Translations under genes and position numbers: made by a program | Shown: positions 36,437 to 47,059 of the stretch, piece by piece | Layout of the letters: every line of letters starts with the position of its first letter | Numbering within the stretch: position 1 is the stretch's first letter | The notes under the pieces: model-generated | What the model was told of the DNA's origin: nothing | Database searches by the model: none | What the model saw: the letters and a program-made list of their open reading frames with translations, nothing else | Source: Leptobrachium leishanense | Taxonomy: Eukaryota; Chordata; Amphibia; Anura; Megophryidae | Assembly (NCBI GenBank): GCA_009667805.1 | Contig: CM019067.1 | Coordinates: forward strand, 247,353,721 to 247,417,720 | Direction of reading: 5' to 3' | DNA length: 64,000 nt

Positions 36437-37443
36437 TGGAAGATTCTAAATGGATAGGTCTAATTAACTGGTAGTGCTAGGGGTCTTATATATATTAGTT
36501 GTCATCAGGTATTGACAAAGAAGGATGTCTCAATGGATCAATGATCCGCTAGTAATCGTGCAAATAACAATTTTGTGCAAAATCACAACCAAGTGCAAAA
36601 TGGACAACAACAGTGATATATCCTTATATCATACGTAGGAGTCCATCTTATAATACAGAGCGTGTAATAAACCACATGTGCAAAATGCATATAAAGTGCA
36701 TGTGCTCGGAAATCCTTTCTATTTGTAAAGTGCAAACACGAAATGTGTTGATGTGACTTCTAAAAAATCCGTAAAAAATGTCTAGTGGTACATATTAGTC
36801 TCTAAATGTTCTACAGCCACAAAAAGTGCACGTGCATTTTTTCTACGGATTTTTTAGAAGTCACATCAACACATTTCATGTTTGCACTCTACAAATAGAA
36901 AGGATTTACGAGCACTTACACTTTATATGCATTTTGCACATGTGGTTTATTACACAAAGTGCATGTGCTCGTAAATCCTTTCTATTTGTAAAGTGCAAAC
37001 ATGAAATGTGTTGATGTGACTTCTAAAAAATCCGTAGAAAAAAATGCATGTGCACTTTTTGTGGCTGTAGAACATTTAGAGACTAATATGTACCACTAGA
37101 CATTTCTACGGATTTTTTAGAAGTCACATCAACACATTTCGTGTTTGCACTTTACAAATAGAAAGGATTTCTGAACACATGCACTTTATATGCATTTTGC
37201 ACATGTGGTTTATTACACACTCTGTATTATAAGATGGACTCCTACGTATGATATAAGGATATATCACTGTTGTTGTCCATTTTGCACTTGGTTGTGATTT
37301 TGCACAAAATTGTTATTTGCACGATTACTAGCGGATCATTGATCCATTGAGACATCCTTCTTTGTCAATACCTGATGACAACTAATTTATATTAGACCCC
37401 TAGCAATACCAGTTAATTAGACATATCCATTTAGAATCTTCCA
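36437..37443. repeat. 1-kb foldback palindrome
   Basis: The left arm begins tggaagattctaaatgga (36437) and the right arm ends with its inverted copy tccatttagaatcttcca (37443), with imperfect pairing through most of about 500 bp per arm. The centre is itself built of inverted and direct copies of two blocks: gatgtgacttctaaaaaatc (36749, 37013, and inverted at 36848 and 37111) and ttgcacatgtggtttattac (36935, 37197, and inverted at 36664). No coding capacity; no clear target-site duplication. Confidence 0.85.
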
Positions 37444-37996
37444 CATTAGGAAGTACCCACTGCGCCACTAGGACTCCAACTTTTCTATACATCCCATTTG
37501 CACATTTAGGTTGAGATTTATGTGCAACACCTTGTAGGCAGCAACCCAGTAATCATAGTATCCATTAAGCGCCTCCACAGACACCTATTCTTGCTAGGGG
37601 GTAAGAACTGGCCCGGATCGGCTCTCAACAGGAATCCGGGCTGGAAACGTGTGGTAACGTGACAGTTGGTGTCCCTTATCCGGCACAATTTCACTGCATT
37701 ATAAGCATACATGTAGAAATGGCTTTTGTGTCAGTAAATGCGATAGCTTATTCTGAATCTTATCCCTGTACGCTAGTGAGTGATCCCAGAGCTCTCCCTG
37801 TAATCTGGCCTTTCCCTGGCTGTTGAAATGCTGCAGAAAGAGTGCATTGGGAATTTTGTCCTATAAAAAGGGGCTGACTGATCTTTGCCTAAACAAACTG
37901 ACAAATGATAAAGTGAAGGCGCCAAATGCATATTCCACTCAGGGTCTATGCAAAACACAATGAAATGTCACCCACTAAAACAGTCCAAAACAATTA
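37444..37996. other. intron, no gene seen
   Basis: Intronic DNA, no recognisable feature. Confidence 0.45.
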
Positions 37997-38453
37997 GGCT
38001 AGGGTCAGACAAGCGTGATTTCTACGGACTGTACGTCCGTGCACAAGGACGTACGTCAGTACGGAAGACGCAGTAGTGGCCACACAGTCCGTTTTTTCAC
38101 TGACGTATATTTTGACGGATGTAGCAGAGAAAATAAATTAAAATGCAAAACCATTTTGTCCGTGAAAAACGCTGGACGTATAAATGCTGGATGTATAAAT
38201 GTGTCCGTCTGACCACGTTCCATCACTCACACACAAAGCTATGCGGACGTTGCGGACGCAGCGCACTTTGTGCGGCCGTTCTAGGGGTTGTACGTTCTTG
38301 CCTGCCTTGCGTCTGTGGGCCACGGCCGATGTGCGTCCGCAGTTCAGTGCGGACGTACTTCGTGTGTCGGGCTCCGATGGGCTGTCATGCTATCACGGAC
38401 GTACTTTTAGGCGCAATCACGGACGTGAACACTACGCTCGTCTGACACCAGCC
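37997..38453. mobile_element. PIF/Harbinger-like MITE, copy 3
   Basis: 457 bp from GGCTAGGGTCAGACAAGCG to gctcgtctgacaccagcc, flanked by TTA at 37994-37996 and 38454-38456. Very CpG-rich with many gtacgtc/cggacgt words. Closely similar over its length to copy 5 at 61388-61830. Confidence 0.85.
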
Positions 38454-38456
38454 TTA

Positions 38457-39086
38457 CTGGGAAGAAAGTGATGATTGTTACATTTGTGCAAATATGTGGA
38501 ATTCTGGGGGATCACAGATATACTATGAATCTGAATGAGTCGGCATGACAATTTATTTTAAAATAAACCCCCCCCCCCCCCCCGCTGCATTGGACAGTCT
38601 CATTGTCAAAGTTTGAGGAGGAAGATCTAAATATTTCTAACACACACCCAGGACCAGCTTCTACTCTGATACAATGAACACTAGATATATGGCTACATGG
38701 GGAGGAAGATTCCCTTTCCTCGTGTCCGAACAGTGGAATGGCAGGAAGTGGAACACACACACACGCGTAAACAAACACAAAGTGTGTGTCTCAAACTATC
38801 ACTGCGGTTTATAGCTTGCCAAGTGTCATACTTTATGTGACACCAATTAAAATGCAAATTAGTGCACAGTATTAATATATTTTTACAGCTGGTAGATCTG
38901 CTATATTTCACTGAGGTTTTTAAGCCAAATAAGGATCAATGACTAAATTCATTCATTTCGATATAGTTTGAATATTTATCAAAGATTAAATTAGTGTTTC
39001 AGAAGCAAATGCGGTCATTATGACATGTAATGCTGTATAGAGCGATTGATGCTTAATAGTGTACAGATCTAAAGAACAGATGGAGA
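38457..39086. other. intron with C17 homopolymer
   Basis: Intronic DNA with a run of about 17 C at 38567-38583 and a short CA tract near 38754-38764. No exon recognised. Confidence 0.5.
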
Positions 39087-39650
39087 TTTATTTATTTATA
39101 AAGTATTTTTCCAGGAAGGATACATTGAGATTTCTCTTGTTTTCATGTATGTCCTGGGTTCAAGAGCATTGAAATGTTACAGTCGTTGCATTTTATTACT
39201 TTGTATTTCTGGAAGATATTAAAACACCAACACAAATATACAGATTAAAAGAAAATAAATATGTAGGAAATAGTCATTATGTTACATGTTTACAGGTGCA
39301 TTCTGTATTGAGGTATGTTAATAGAGATCTCTTAAATGACTTTAGACTGGGGGAAGATTTGATGGCGTCTGGGAGGTTATTCCATAACTGTGGTGCTCTG
39401 TAGGAAAATGAGGATCGAGTCACTTTCTTTTTGTATTGTGGTATCGCAAGTAAGGTGCAGGTCCTGGATCGGAGGTTATAGGATGCGGGAACTGCAAGGG
39501 GAAGCAGTCTATTCAGATAGGGTGGTAGTTTCCCAGCAAAGCTCTTAAACACCAGGTTGGAAAGGTGTAGGTGAAGAGTGCGTCTAGATTCCAGCGACAG
39601 CCAGTTTAGCTCTTTTAACATGACAGAATGGTGGGTCATGTAGTTTCATG
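39087..39650 (-). mobile_element. L2-like LINE 3' fragment with SINE-shared tail
   Basis: A 120-codon minus-strand frame (39277-39639) reads ELNWLSLESRRTLHLHLSNL, then FKSFAGKLPPYLN, YNLRSRT, FSYRAPQLWNNLPDAIKSSP and LKSFKRSLLTYL. This is the C-terminal pattern of L2-type LINE ORF2 proteins. Its 3' end, 39087-39150, gives on the minus strand gagaaatctcaatgtatcct and tcctgg-aaaatacttta, the same tail as the tRNA-derived SINEs at 40195, 41635 and 49165. 5'-truncated. Confidence 0.85.
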
Positions 39651-40194
39651 GAGTCATAGTATAAAACCGATCCTTAAACGAGCATTCTAGTAATTTTAGA
39701 CATGCTATGAAATATACTACTGGTAAAAAAAGGGTTTTAGAATTTGATTCAAAATATTTTTTTTTTTAAATTTTATAGAGAAATTTGGCTAAAATAAAAG
39801 GATGCGCTACATGAAACATCCAGTACAAAACCTTTGAGTAGAATGGCAATCCTGTTAAGTGTACCTTCAAGGACTGTAGTATTTCAAGAAGAATTTTAGC
39901 AATTTAAACCATTTAACCAATTCTCCCTAAAGATAGTTAATTCTATTTAGGCTGCGGTCAAACAAGTGCACAGAGTGCGTCCGTGTGACCGCACCTCCCC
40001 GTGTCCGTCGCAGCTTTGTGACAGGCTGGACGAGGAGGGCAACACGGGGTAGCGTGCGCACGAATTGCCTCTTTGCTCTTTATCTACAAATTCACAACAG
40101 GAGGATGGAGTTTCTGATCCTTCTGTTCTTGTTGAGGAGAGTTTGGAGAATTCAGATCAGGTTACAGAAGGATAAAGGAATGAATCAGAAAACT
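39651..40194. other. intron, no gene seen
   Basis: Intronic sequence; 39950-40050 carries a fragment similar to the ends of the GGTCAGAC-type MITEs (ctgcggtcaaacaagtgc) but without a matching second end. Confidence 0.45.
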
Positions 40195-40395
40195 AGCAAT
40201 GTGCTCAACATCACTGCTCTATAACCGTGGAAACCCAAATTCAAATCCCAGCCAGAGCACCTCTCCAGTAAGTGTCCATGGGCAAGACACCGAACGGCAC
40301 GTACTTACCTACCACACCCAGAACATACTTGAAAACAAGAGAAATCTCAATGCATCCTTCCTGGCAAAATACTTTATAATAATAAAAAAACTAAA
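40195..40395 (+). mobile_element. tRNA-type SINE, diverged copy
   Basis: Shares acatcactgctct, a B-box-like ttcaaatcccagcc, acctctccagtaagtgtcc, gggcaagacacc, then the tail gagaaatctcaatgcatcct and actttataataata with the copy at 41635. The tRNA-like head is incomplete. Confidence 0.75.
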
Positions 40396-41634
40396 GAGCA
40401 AAAAATGCTGAAGCCTTTTCAAAGATTTAGGATACAGTTTTGTAGCAAATAGACTGTATATGGGGTCCATTTGGACACTTTAAGAGCTTTAAATAAATAT
40501 TCAAATTCTTTTTTTACAGCATCACCAAACAATAATGTATGCAAATAATTCCAATGTCCTTTTACAAGCAACAGCTGAAGTGGGAATGGATGACACTAAA
40601 GTATATGCCGATCATAAATAATGACCTTTTGAACTTAAAAATAACAGTATGTTCGATAAGGTCATGAAATATTATTTAAAAAAATCAGAATCAAAAATCA
40701 GAATCAAGAGTAAACGGAAAACGTTTATGAATGCTTTGTAGCTCTGTATGGTTAAAAGTTTTTTAGGCTGGTTTATGGATCAATGTGCAGCCTCATGTGC
40801 AATGAATGTTGACAGTAACAAAAACATGGTTACAATGGCTCCTAGAGAGATATCACTCACTGGACACAAAAGATGTTATGTTCTACAGATCACACCATTT
40901 TAGTCCTGGCATCTAATGACATAAACAGGAGAGGGGGGAGCACTCTGTTTTATCAATCTCCTGAAATTGCACCAGCGGCTGGGATGTTTAAGTCCACATA
41001 CAAAATAAAAAGGTAGAAAAAGAGCTTAAGAAAAAAAAAAAAAAAAAGCCATTGTATGCGCACACACATATACATAATATATATTTTAGAATTGCAGAAG
41101 TCATTTGCACATCACAGCAATTCAAAGGACTGTATCACGGAGCTCCTGTGCTACATTACCCACATGCAAGGAATTCTGGGTAGGACATGCAAATGACATC
41201 TGTCTCACTTTTTGCATTCGGAGTCTGTTTTTACACAGAACCCTTCAATCAATGCCATGCCATACTAGATGGCTTTTTTTTTTTAGCAGAGATCAGGTTT
41301 ATGCAACTGGTCAAAGCCACTTCTGAACAGCGCTGTTTCGGGTTTAATGGACACTCATCAGCAGAAGCTAGGCATGACTGGTTGCAGTTGGATGCTTGGA
41401 CTCGTAGGGTAAATAGTACTATATACCAAATGTTGACTTGCCTAGTGCCCAGCGCTCGGCTGGCTCACATAACTCTGCACATACAAGACTGTATCGGTGG
41501 CACTCCTGGTCTTATTTACAAAAACTTTTATTGTTAGAAGATCGACATTTCAGTCTGCTATCCGTGGAATTTCATCCTGATGGAAGTCCACAGATAGCGG
41601 ACTGAAATGTCGATCTTCTAACAATAAATGTTAG
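40396..41634. other. intron with a small inverted repeat
   Basis: AT-rich intronic DNA. At 41480-41632 an inverted pair (attgttagaagatcgacatt against aatgtcgatcttctaacaat, around 41528 and 41610) forms a hairpin. Its outer word ctggtcttatttacaaaaac has an inverted counterpart at about 41850-41870 beyond the SINE, so the SINE sits inside this hairpin element. Confidence 0.5.
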
Positions 41635-41850
41635 TGCCGGCTGGGTGGAGTAGAGGTAACATCACTGCTCTGCATGGAGAGAGCCTGTGGAGTCATGGGT
41701 TCAATCCCAGCGAGCAACCTCTCCAGTAAGTGTCCTTGGGCAAGACACCTAACAGTACATGCTCGCCACCCAAGACATACTTGAAAACGAGAGAAATCTC
41801 AATGTATCCTTCCTGGTAAAATCCTTTCTAAAAAAAAAAATAAAAAATGT
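41635..41850 (+). mobile_element. tRNA-derived SINE
   Basis: The head gtgccggctgggtggagtag followed by aggtaaca is A-box-like, and gggttcaatcccag is a good pol III B box. A unique body follows (ctctccagtaagtgtccttg), then a LINE-type tail cgagagaaatctcaatgtat and ccttcctggtaaaa, ending in A-rich sequence. It is inserted in a hairpin element. Confidence 0.85.
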
Positions 41851-42325
41851 TTTTTGTAAATAAGACCGGGATTGCCGCCGATAATGTACACATATACAAA
41901 AAGCATGGCTCCTACACTCAAGAAGGATCCATCATTCCCAGTGCCTTCCACAATATACATAGTATCTACAGTATACATGGAGCTCTCCAATGACGACTTA
42001 ATAACCAAATTTTAAGGTTATCCAAAGTGTCAATGTTTTAGTTTTCTGTTCGGATGAAAGTTTAGCAGAAAAACGGAAAGTTTGACACTTTTTAGAATAT
42101 TAAAACTTATTAAGCAGTCTTTGAAGTGCCCAATGTCCGGACGCTACATACGGATTTGCTTTATTTAGGGACCAATCATAAATGTGGCTCGGAGTTTTAA
42201 GATTACATTTTAAGAACGACTCATCGATTGGCGACAATGGGCTAAATTCCATGCTTAACACTAAAATGGGGAGGCTAATGGGTAAAATCTGCGGCTACAG
42301 GTTTCCCACTAGTGTCCCCACTTTA

Positions 42326-42455
42326 GGGCTATATTACATAGTTGGTGCTAACTTAACCAGAGCTGTTGTAAACTTCCCAGAGCCATTATAGCCTATGGAG
42401 GTTTTAAGTTTACAACTGCTCTGGTTAAGTTAGCACCAACATTGTAATACTGCCC
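42326..42455. mobile_element. hairpin MITE, uninterrupted copy
   Basis: 130 bp running gggctatattacatagttgg to ccaacattgtaatactgccc with arms pairing over most of the length (gctaacttaaccagagc / gctctggttaagttagc). It is the intact relative of the nested hairpin at 4073-12978 and supplies its empty site. Confidence 0.85.
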
Positions 42456-42793
42456 TTAGTGTTCGATTCAGGCGCAGCGCTAACTTGGCACCTTGTGCCG
42501 GAACGCAGCCTTACCCTCAGTGATACTCGCAGTAGCACTTCTGTGAGTATCACCTCTGAAGTCCAAAGGACTCTGTGGAGGGTTACGCTGCCGGGCCGTG
42601 AGCCCTGTGCCCCGGAGTGATCGTGGTGGTGAAATATTTGTCCCCAGTCTCACTCTGCTCCTGTGAACAAGAAGTGGTGGATCGGGCCATTGTTCTCGCC
42701 ACGGGATGAGAGGAGAGTATCGGATTTATTAGAAGGGGGTTATGGGTAGCTAAATGATTTTGCAGAAGCGGAATCAGTTAGCACCAGCTTTTA

Positions 42794-43216
42794 GGCTAAG
42801 GTCAGACAAGCGCGTTTTCTACGGACTGTGCGCCCGTGCAGTATGGACGCACTTTTTGACGGAAGACGCAGTAGTGGCCACACTGTCCGTTTTTGTGACT
42901 GACGTTATTTTTGACGGATGTAGGAGGGAAAACAAATTAAAATGAAAAACCATTTTGGCCGTCAAAAATGCTGGACGTATAAATGCAGTCCGTCTGACCA
43001 CGTTCCATCACTCACACACAAAGTTATGCGGACATGGCGCACTCTGCACGTCCGTCCTAGCAGTTCGACGTTCTTGCTAACCTGCGTCCGTTTGCTGCGT
43101 CCATAGTGCGTCCGCACTTCGTGTGTGGGCCTTCATTGGTCAGGATTATCTGCTACCACGGACGTACTAAAGTGTGGCAACATGGACGTTAACACTGCGT
43201 TAGTCTGACCCCAGCT
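42794..43216. mobile_element. PIF/Harbinger-like MITE, copy 4
   Basis: 423 bp from GGCTAAGGTCAGACAAGCG to gttagtctgaccccagct, flanked by TTA at 42791-42793 and 43217-43219. CpG-rich, non-coding, similar to copies 3 and 5. Confidence 0.8.
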
Positions 43217-43494
43217 TTAGGTGTCGCTAAAATTCTGTTTAGCCCATCGTGCGGTAATTAGCGCTAGGACTTTGTAAAATTGTAATACCTTACTTTTCCG
43301 AATACTAATTACGGATTGCAAATCCTATACTCAACATGGGGAGCACAACGTACCGGAAGCTCGCGGGAGCTAGCGCAATCACCATTGTGCCAACGGATTT
43401 CTTATGGGTTTAGCGTCCGGAAGTGGGGTGCAATATGGGGTGCATGCGTTAAAGTCACTTAGCCTAGCGTTAACAGGTACTCAGCGTTCACTTT

Positions 43495-43902
43495 CAGGGT
43501 TATTCAAAGAGAGGTGAAAAGCAGGAGAATGGAAAAATGCGAGGTCAAAATAGCCAAACCAGTAAAATTCTCCCATTCATCTCCCTTTCCTAATCAGCCA
43601 TTTTGACCCAGAAGTTTCCATTCTCCGGTCATTCTCCTGCTTTTCACCTCTCTCTGACCACCTGACCTTTAAGGACCACAGTGATGATCTACTAAAGGAA
43701 ACGTGCTACAGAATGCCAAGACTAACAGGGTTATTCAGAGAGAGGTGAAAACCAGGAGAAGTGGCAGGAAAAGAGAACAATCTAGACCAAATAGCTGATT
43801 TGGAAAGGGAGATCAATGGGAGAATTTTACTGGTTTGGCTATTTTGACCTAGAATTTTCACTTCTCCAGTCATTCTCCTGGTTTTCACCGCTCTCTGAAT
43901 AG
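43495..43902. repeat. two hairpin MITE units (CAGGGTTATTCA ends)
   Basis: 43495 to about 43659 and 43726-43902 are each hairpins with aaagcaggagaatg-type arms and tagccaaaccagtaaaattc cores. They match the double unit at 18369-18720, but here the two units are separated by about 65 bp. Confidence 0.7.
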
Positions 43903-45291
43903 ACCCATAAAAAAGGAACCATAGTGCAGTCCTTGAATATAACCACCCCAAAAATAAAAAATAAATTAAATAAGAATGACAACAAGTACTGCAAAATGTT
44001 TTTATAGATGCATCTACTTTTTAATTGTAGGAGGATGCCATTTTTATGTACTCAATGCAGTCACAATAAAAATTGACAAAAAAAAATCAAACGTCTTGAA
44101 CAAAATCAAAGCAGCCAGCCGAACTGCAGATAAATATGTGACTTGAAAATATGGGCTTTGATCAAAATAAACATGTTGATGGTGGTGGGGTGGTGGCAGT
44201 CTGCCGTTACAGATAAGTCACTCGTGACATCTTTTTATCATTACTCCTCATCAGACCAGAGTTAAGACTAGATACAAAAAGCAATGCACACATAAAAACA
44301 TCTAAAGGAAGCATTTAGAGCCATTTTAAATTCTATTTAATATATGTAAATACAGTTAAAGAAAGTCATAAGAAAATCTGTAGACACTAAAGGGGTTATT
44401 CAGAGCACCGAAATTTCACCATTCATCGCAAACTCCCCGAAGTGTGCCGAAGCGACCTGCTGAATGCAGCCGCTGATCCACTGAACTGAGGATAGAGAGA
44501 AAACATGAAAAAAAAACTGCAATTTTAAAAAAGGTGTTTAGAAACAAAAAAAAAAGCATGAGAATCCTAAAAATGGCACTATAAATAATAAAAAGGTCTG
44601 TTAACAGAAAAAAAAAAAAAAAAAATTTTGCCTAAAAAAATCCAGAGAAATGCTAACAAACCTAGACCAAAGTGATTTTCCTATGGGGATTGTGTCTGCA
44701 AAAAGAAAAAAAATCCCACGTGCACATATGCAACATACTACATCTAAGGTTAGAGAGTTTTAAGTTTAAGAACGCTGCTCCTTGTACCGTATCCCGTTAG
44801 TTTCTTAGCAACCATAACCAGCGAGGGAGAGAATCTGTAGACAAAAGGATTCCAAATTGCAGATGTATATTAATTTTTAGTGTAGAAAGGGGGGCAGTAA
44901 ACAAAAGCATTAAAGAGAGACCAGTTCAGAACCATATTATCACCCACTCAGACTATAGTTACAATTGGCATGTGGCAAACTAAATGTCATACAAGATGGA
45001 CAAAACCTGGTGAAATAATAGTCAAACACCACCTACGCATGCATTTAGTGGCTGAATGAAGTGGTTTGAGCAAATGTCCAGCATTCGGCTGGGCAATAAC
45101 CAGAGCATAAAGGAAACATTTTTCCCCTCACCATCCATCATCCTTAAAGGGCTATGCATATCTAGAAATTATTTTTTTAAATTGACAGTTAAACTAGAAT
45201 AAATGTTCTAATAATAGGAAATTAAATATTTTCTTGCTGTAAGCTGTTAATAAACCAGAGAAGATGCAATGGCAAACAAATATATATATAT
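43903..45291. other. intron, no gene seen
   Basis: AT-rich DNA with several A runs. At 44393 a single gggttattcagagcacc end of the CAGGGTTATTCAG type starts without a matching second end. No exon recognised. Confidence 0.5.
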
Positions 45292-45433
45292 CTGCGCTCG
45301 TTTCTATGTGTTCCATGTACAACAAAAATTAGGTTTGCAACGTAAGTGGCGAGTGAGCTTACGTTGCAATGGCCATTGAAACAAACAAAAACCTAATTTT
45401 TGTTGTACATGGAACACATAGAAACGAGCGCAG
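45292..45433. repeat. near-perfect hairpin
   Basis: Arms ctgcgctcgtttctatgtgt, continuing to taggttt (from 45292), and the inverted copy ending cacatagaaacgagcgcag (45433), about 44 bp per arm around a roughly 54-bp loop. It overlaps the first copy of the 198-bp direct repeat, which carries only the right arm. Confidence 0.85.
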
Positions 45434-45541
45434 AGGACACTCTTTTTTCTTGTTAGGTTTTATACATTAACTGGGCTGTTACTCCTGGCAGTTGCTGCCG
45501 CTCCGGTGAGTATGGGCGCGACGCCATTTTTTCTGTATTTA
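45344..45541 (+). repeat. 198-bp direct repeat, copy 1
   Basis: From aagtggcgagtgagcttacg to the cgccattttttctgtattta end. Nearly identical to 45761-45958, with only a few substitutions (gagtgagc/gagtgggc, aacctaat/aacctcat, cagagg/cagatg). Confidence 0.9.
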
Positions 45542-45760
45542 TGTATATCATGCTTGTAACACCAGTCCGTCGTTCTGCAGCTGTTCCTCTTTCCATGTTT
45601 TTGTTTTTGATCCCAAATGGGAAGTGTTTGGTGCGTGTATAAATAAAACCCACCATCTTTGCCTCTCCTTGGCTGAAAAGCAGCTGGAGGGGCTTGGAGC
45701 TGCTCAGTAGAGCGGCCTTTTGGTACATTTGTTAGGTACTCACTCTAAAGAGGTGCCTTG

Positions 45761-45958
45761 AAGTGGCGAGTGGGCTTACGTTGCAATGGCCATTGAAACA
45801 AACAAAAACCTCATTTTTGTTGTACATGGAACACATAGAAACGAGCGCAGATGACACTCTTTTTTCTTGTTATGTTTTATACATTAACTGGGTTGTTACT
45901 CCTGGCAGTTGCTGCCGCTCCGGTGAGTATGGGCGCGACGCCATTTTTTCTGTATTTA
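45761..45958 (+). repeat. 198-bp direct repeat, copy 2
   Basis: Second copy, same length as 45344-45541, after a 219-bp spacer. It is followed by a TA microsatellite at 45959-45978. Confidence 0.9.
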
Positions 45959-47059
45959 AATATATATATATATATATACACACACCACGAGTATAGCAGT
46001 ACGTAATGATACCTTTTTATTGGACTAACCTTACATTTAAAAGACAAGCTTTCGAGAGTATTTTTACAGCTCGATTAGCATTACATAGAGTCCGTTCATA
46101 CGAATAGGTCTGTGATTAGTCAGTTTGAGTCAGTCATCACTTTTAGACTACAGTACGTCTACTAGCTTATATTGTACATGTCAAAAACTGAACTTTTATT
46201 GATTAAACCCCCCCCCCCATGCACCTATAAGGAAAACGTCTGTCACGGATGAAGACTCGGTCGTTCGATCTCCCACTCTGTTGGTTTCTCGGTGTCATAT
46301 ATAGACTCTGCTCTCTCCTTCAAACCAACATTCAAACTGTGACCAACAAATGCCGCTTCCACATAGCAAAAAAACTGATCTTCTCCAACACAAGACACAA
46401 CGAAAATCATAGCACCTGTGCTGTGCTTCAGATATCCAGCAAACCTAGTCTGTTAGGGGTAATTAAGGACCACGGTTAGAAACCGCTGATCTAGAGGATT
46501 CTAATGACGTAATGAAATGTTGTATTGCAATAAAACAGGTTTTGCTTTCATCTCTGCAATGAAGTAAACTTACAGTCCAAGTCACCCAGCTAATGTCGAG
46601 ATGGCCACGTGTCTCACATGGAATATATGATTCTAAAGTAGGCTGAATTGAAAGAGTCACTATGTAATTTGAGACGATACAGTGACCCGAGTGCCCTCAC
46701 CCCTCTATCACCTGTATCTGGGCATCTTGGTGACCAGATTCAAGTGCAAGATATTAGTCTTGCCCAGAGGAAGTATTGATCTAAACTTCCTCAGGCCATG
46801 GGACTCTCCTGCAGCAAATGGCTCATAAAACTGCATAGAGATTTATATTACAAATAAGAATAACATCTTCTGATACAGCTCTATGGGAACAGAAGTTATT
46901 TTCACCGGTGTGGGTAAAGAATATTAATATCTGGTCATTTTAGCATTGATAGACCATGGTACAATAATATCAATAGGTTTTAATAGTAACGCTACATTGA
47001 GGTTGCTCTTAAATTCATCATATATTAATTTCCTGTTTGCCACTTACGTATATCATAAT
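45959..47059. other. intron, no gene seen
   Basis: (TA)n at 45959-45978 is followed by tgatacctttttattggact and agacaagctttcgagag, which resemble the end of a widespread retroelement that I cannot name. C10 at 46208-46217. No exon recognised. Confidence 0.45.

Larger units (their letters stand above)
42180..43470. repeat. dispersed repeat family R with nested MITEs
   Basis: Similar in parts to 28000-31740 and 63084-63270. Contains the hairpin MITE 42326-42455 and the Harbinger-like MITE 42794-43216. Words shared with the other copies include gcggaatcagttagcaccag, tttgtccccagtctc and gtgatactcgca. Limits are approximate and class is unknown. Confidence 0.45.

Noticed and set aside
38143..38445. 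Open frames in CpG-rich DNA at 38 kb and 61.5 kb that resemble each other
   Set aside because: The similarity comes from two copies of the same MITE; no coding conservation is needed to explain it.
41635..41730. Possible tRNA gene
   Set aside because: The A and B boxes are present, but the cloverleaf arms do not pair and the sequence runs into a SINE body and LINE tail.
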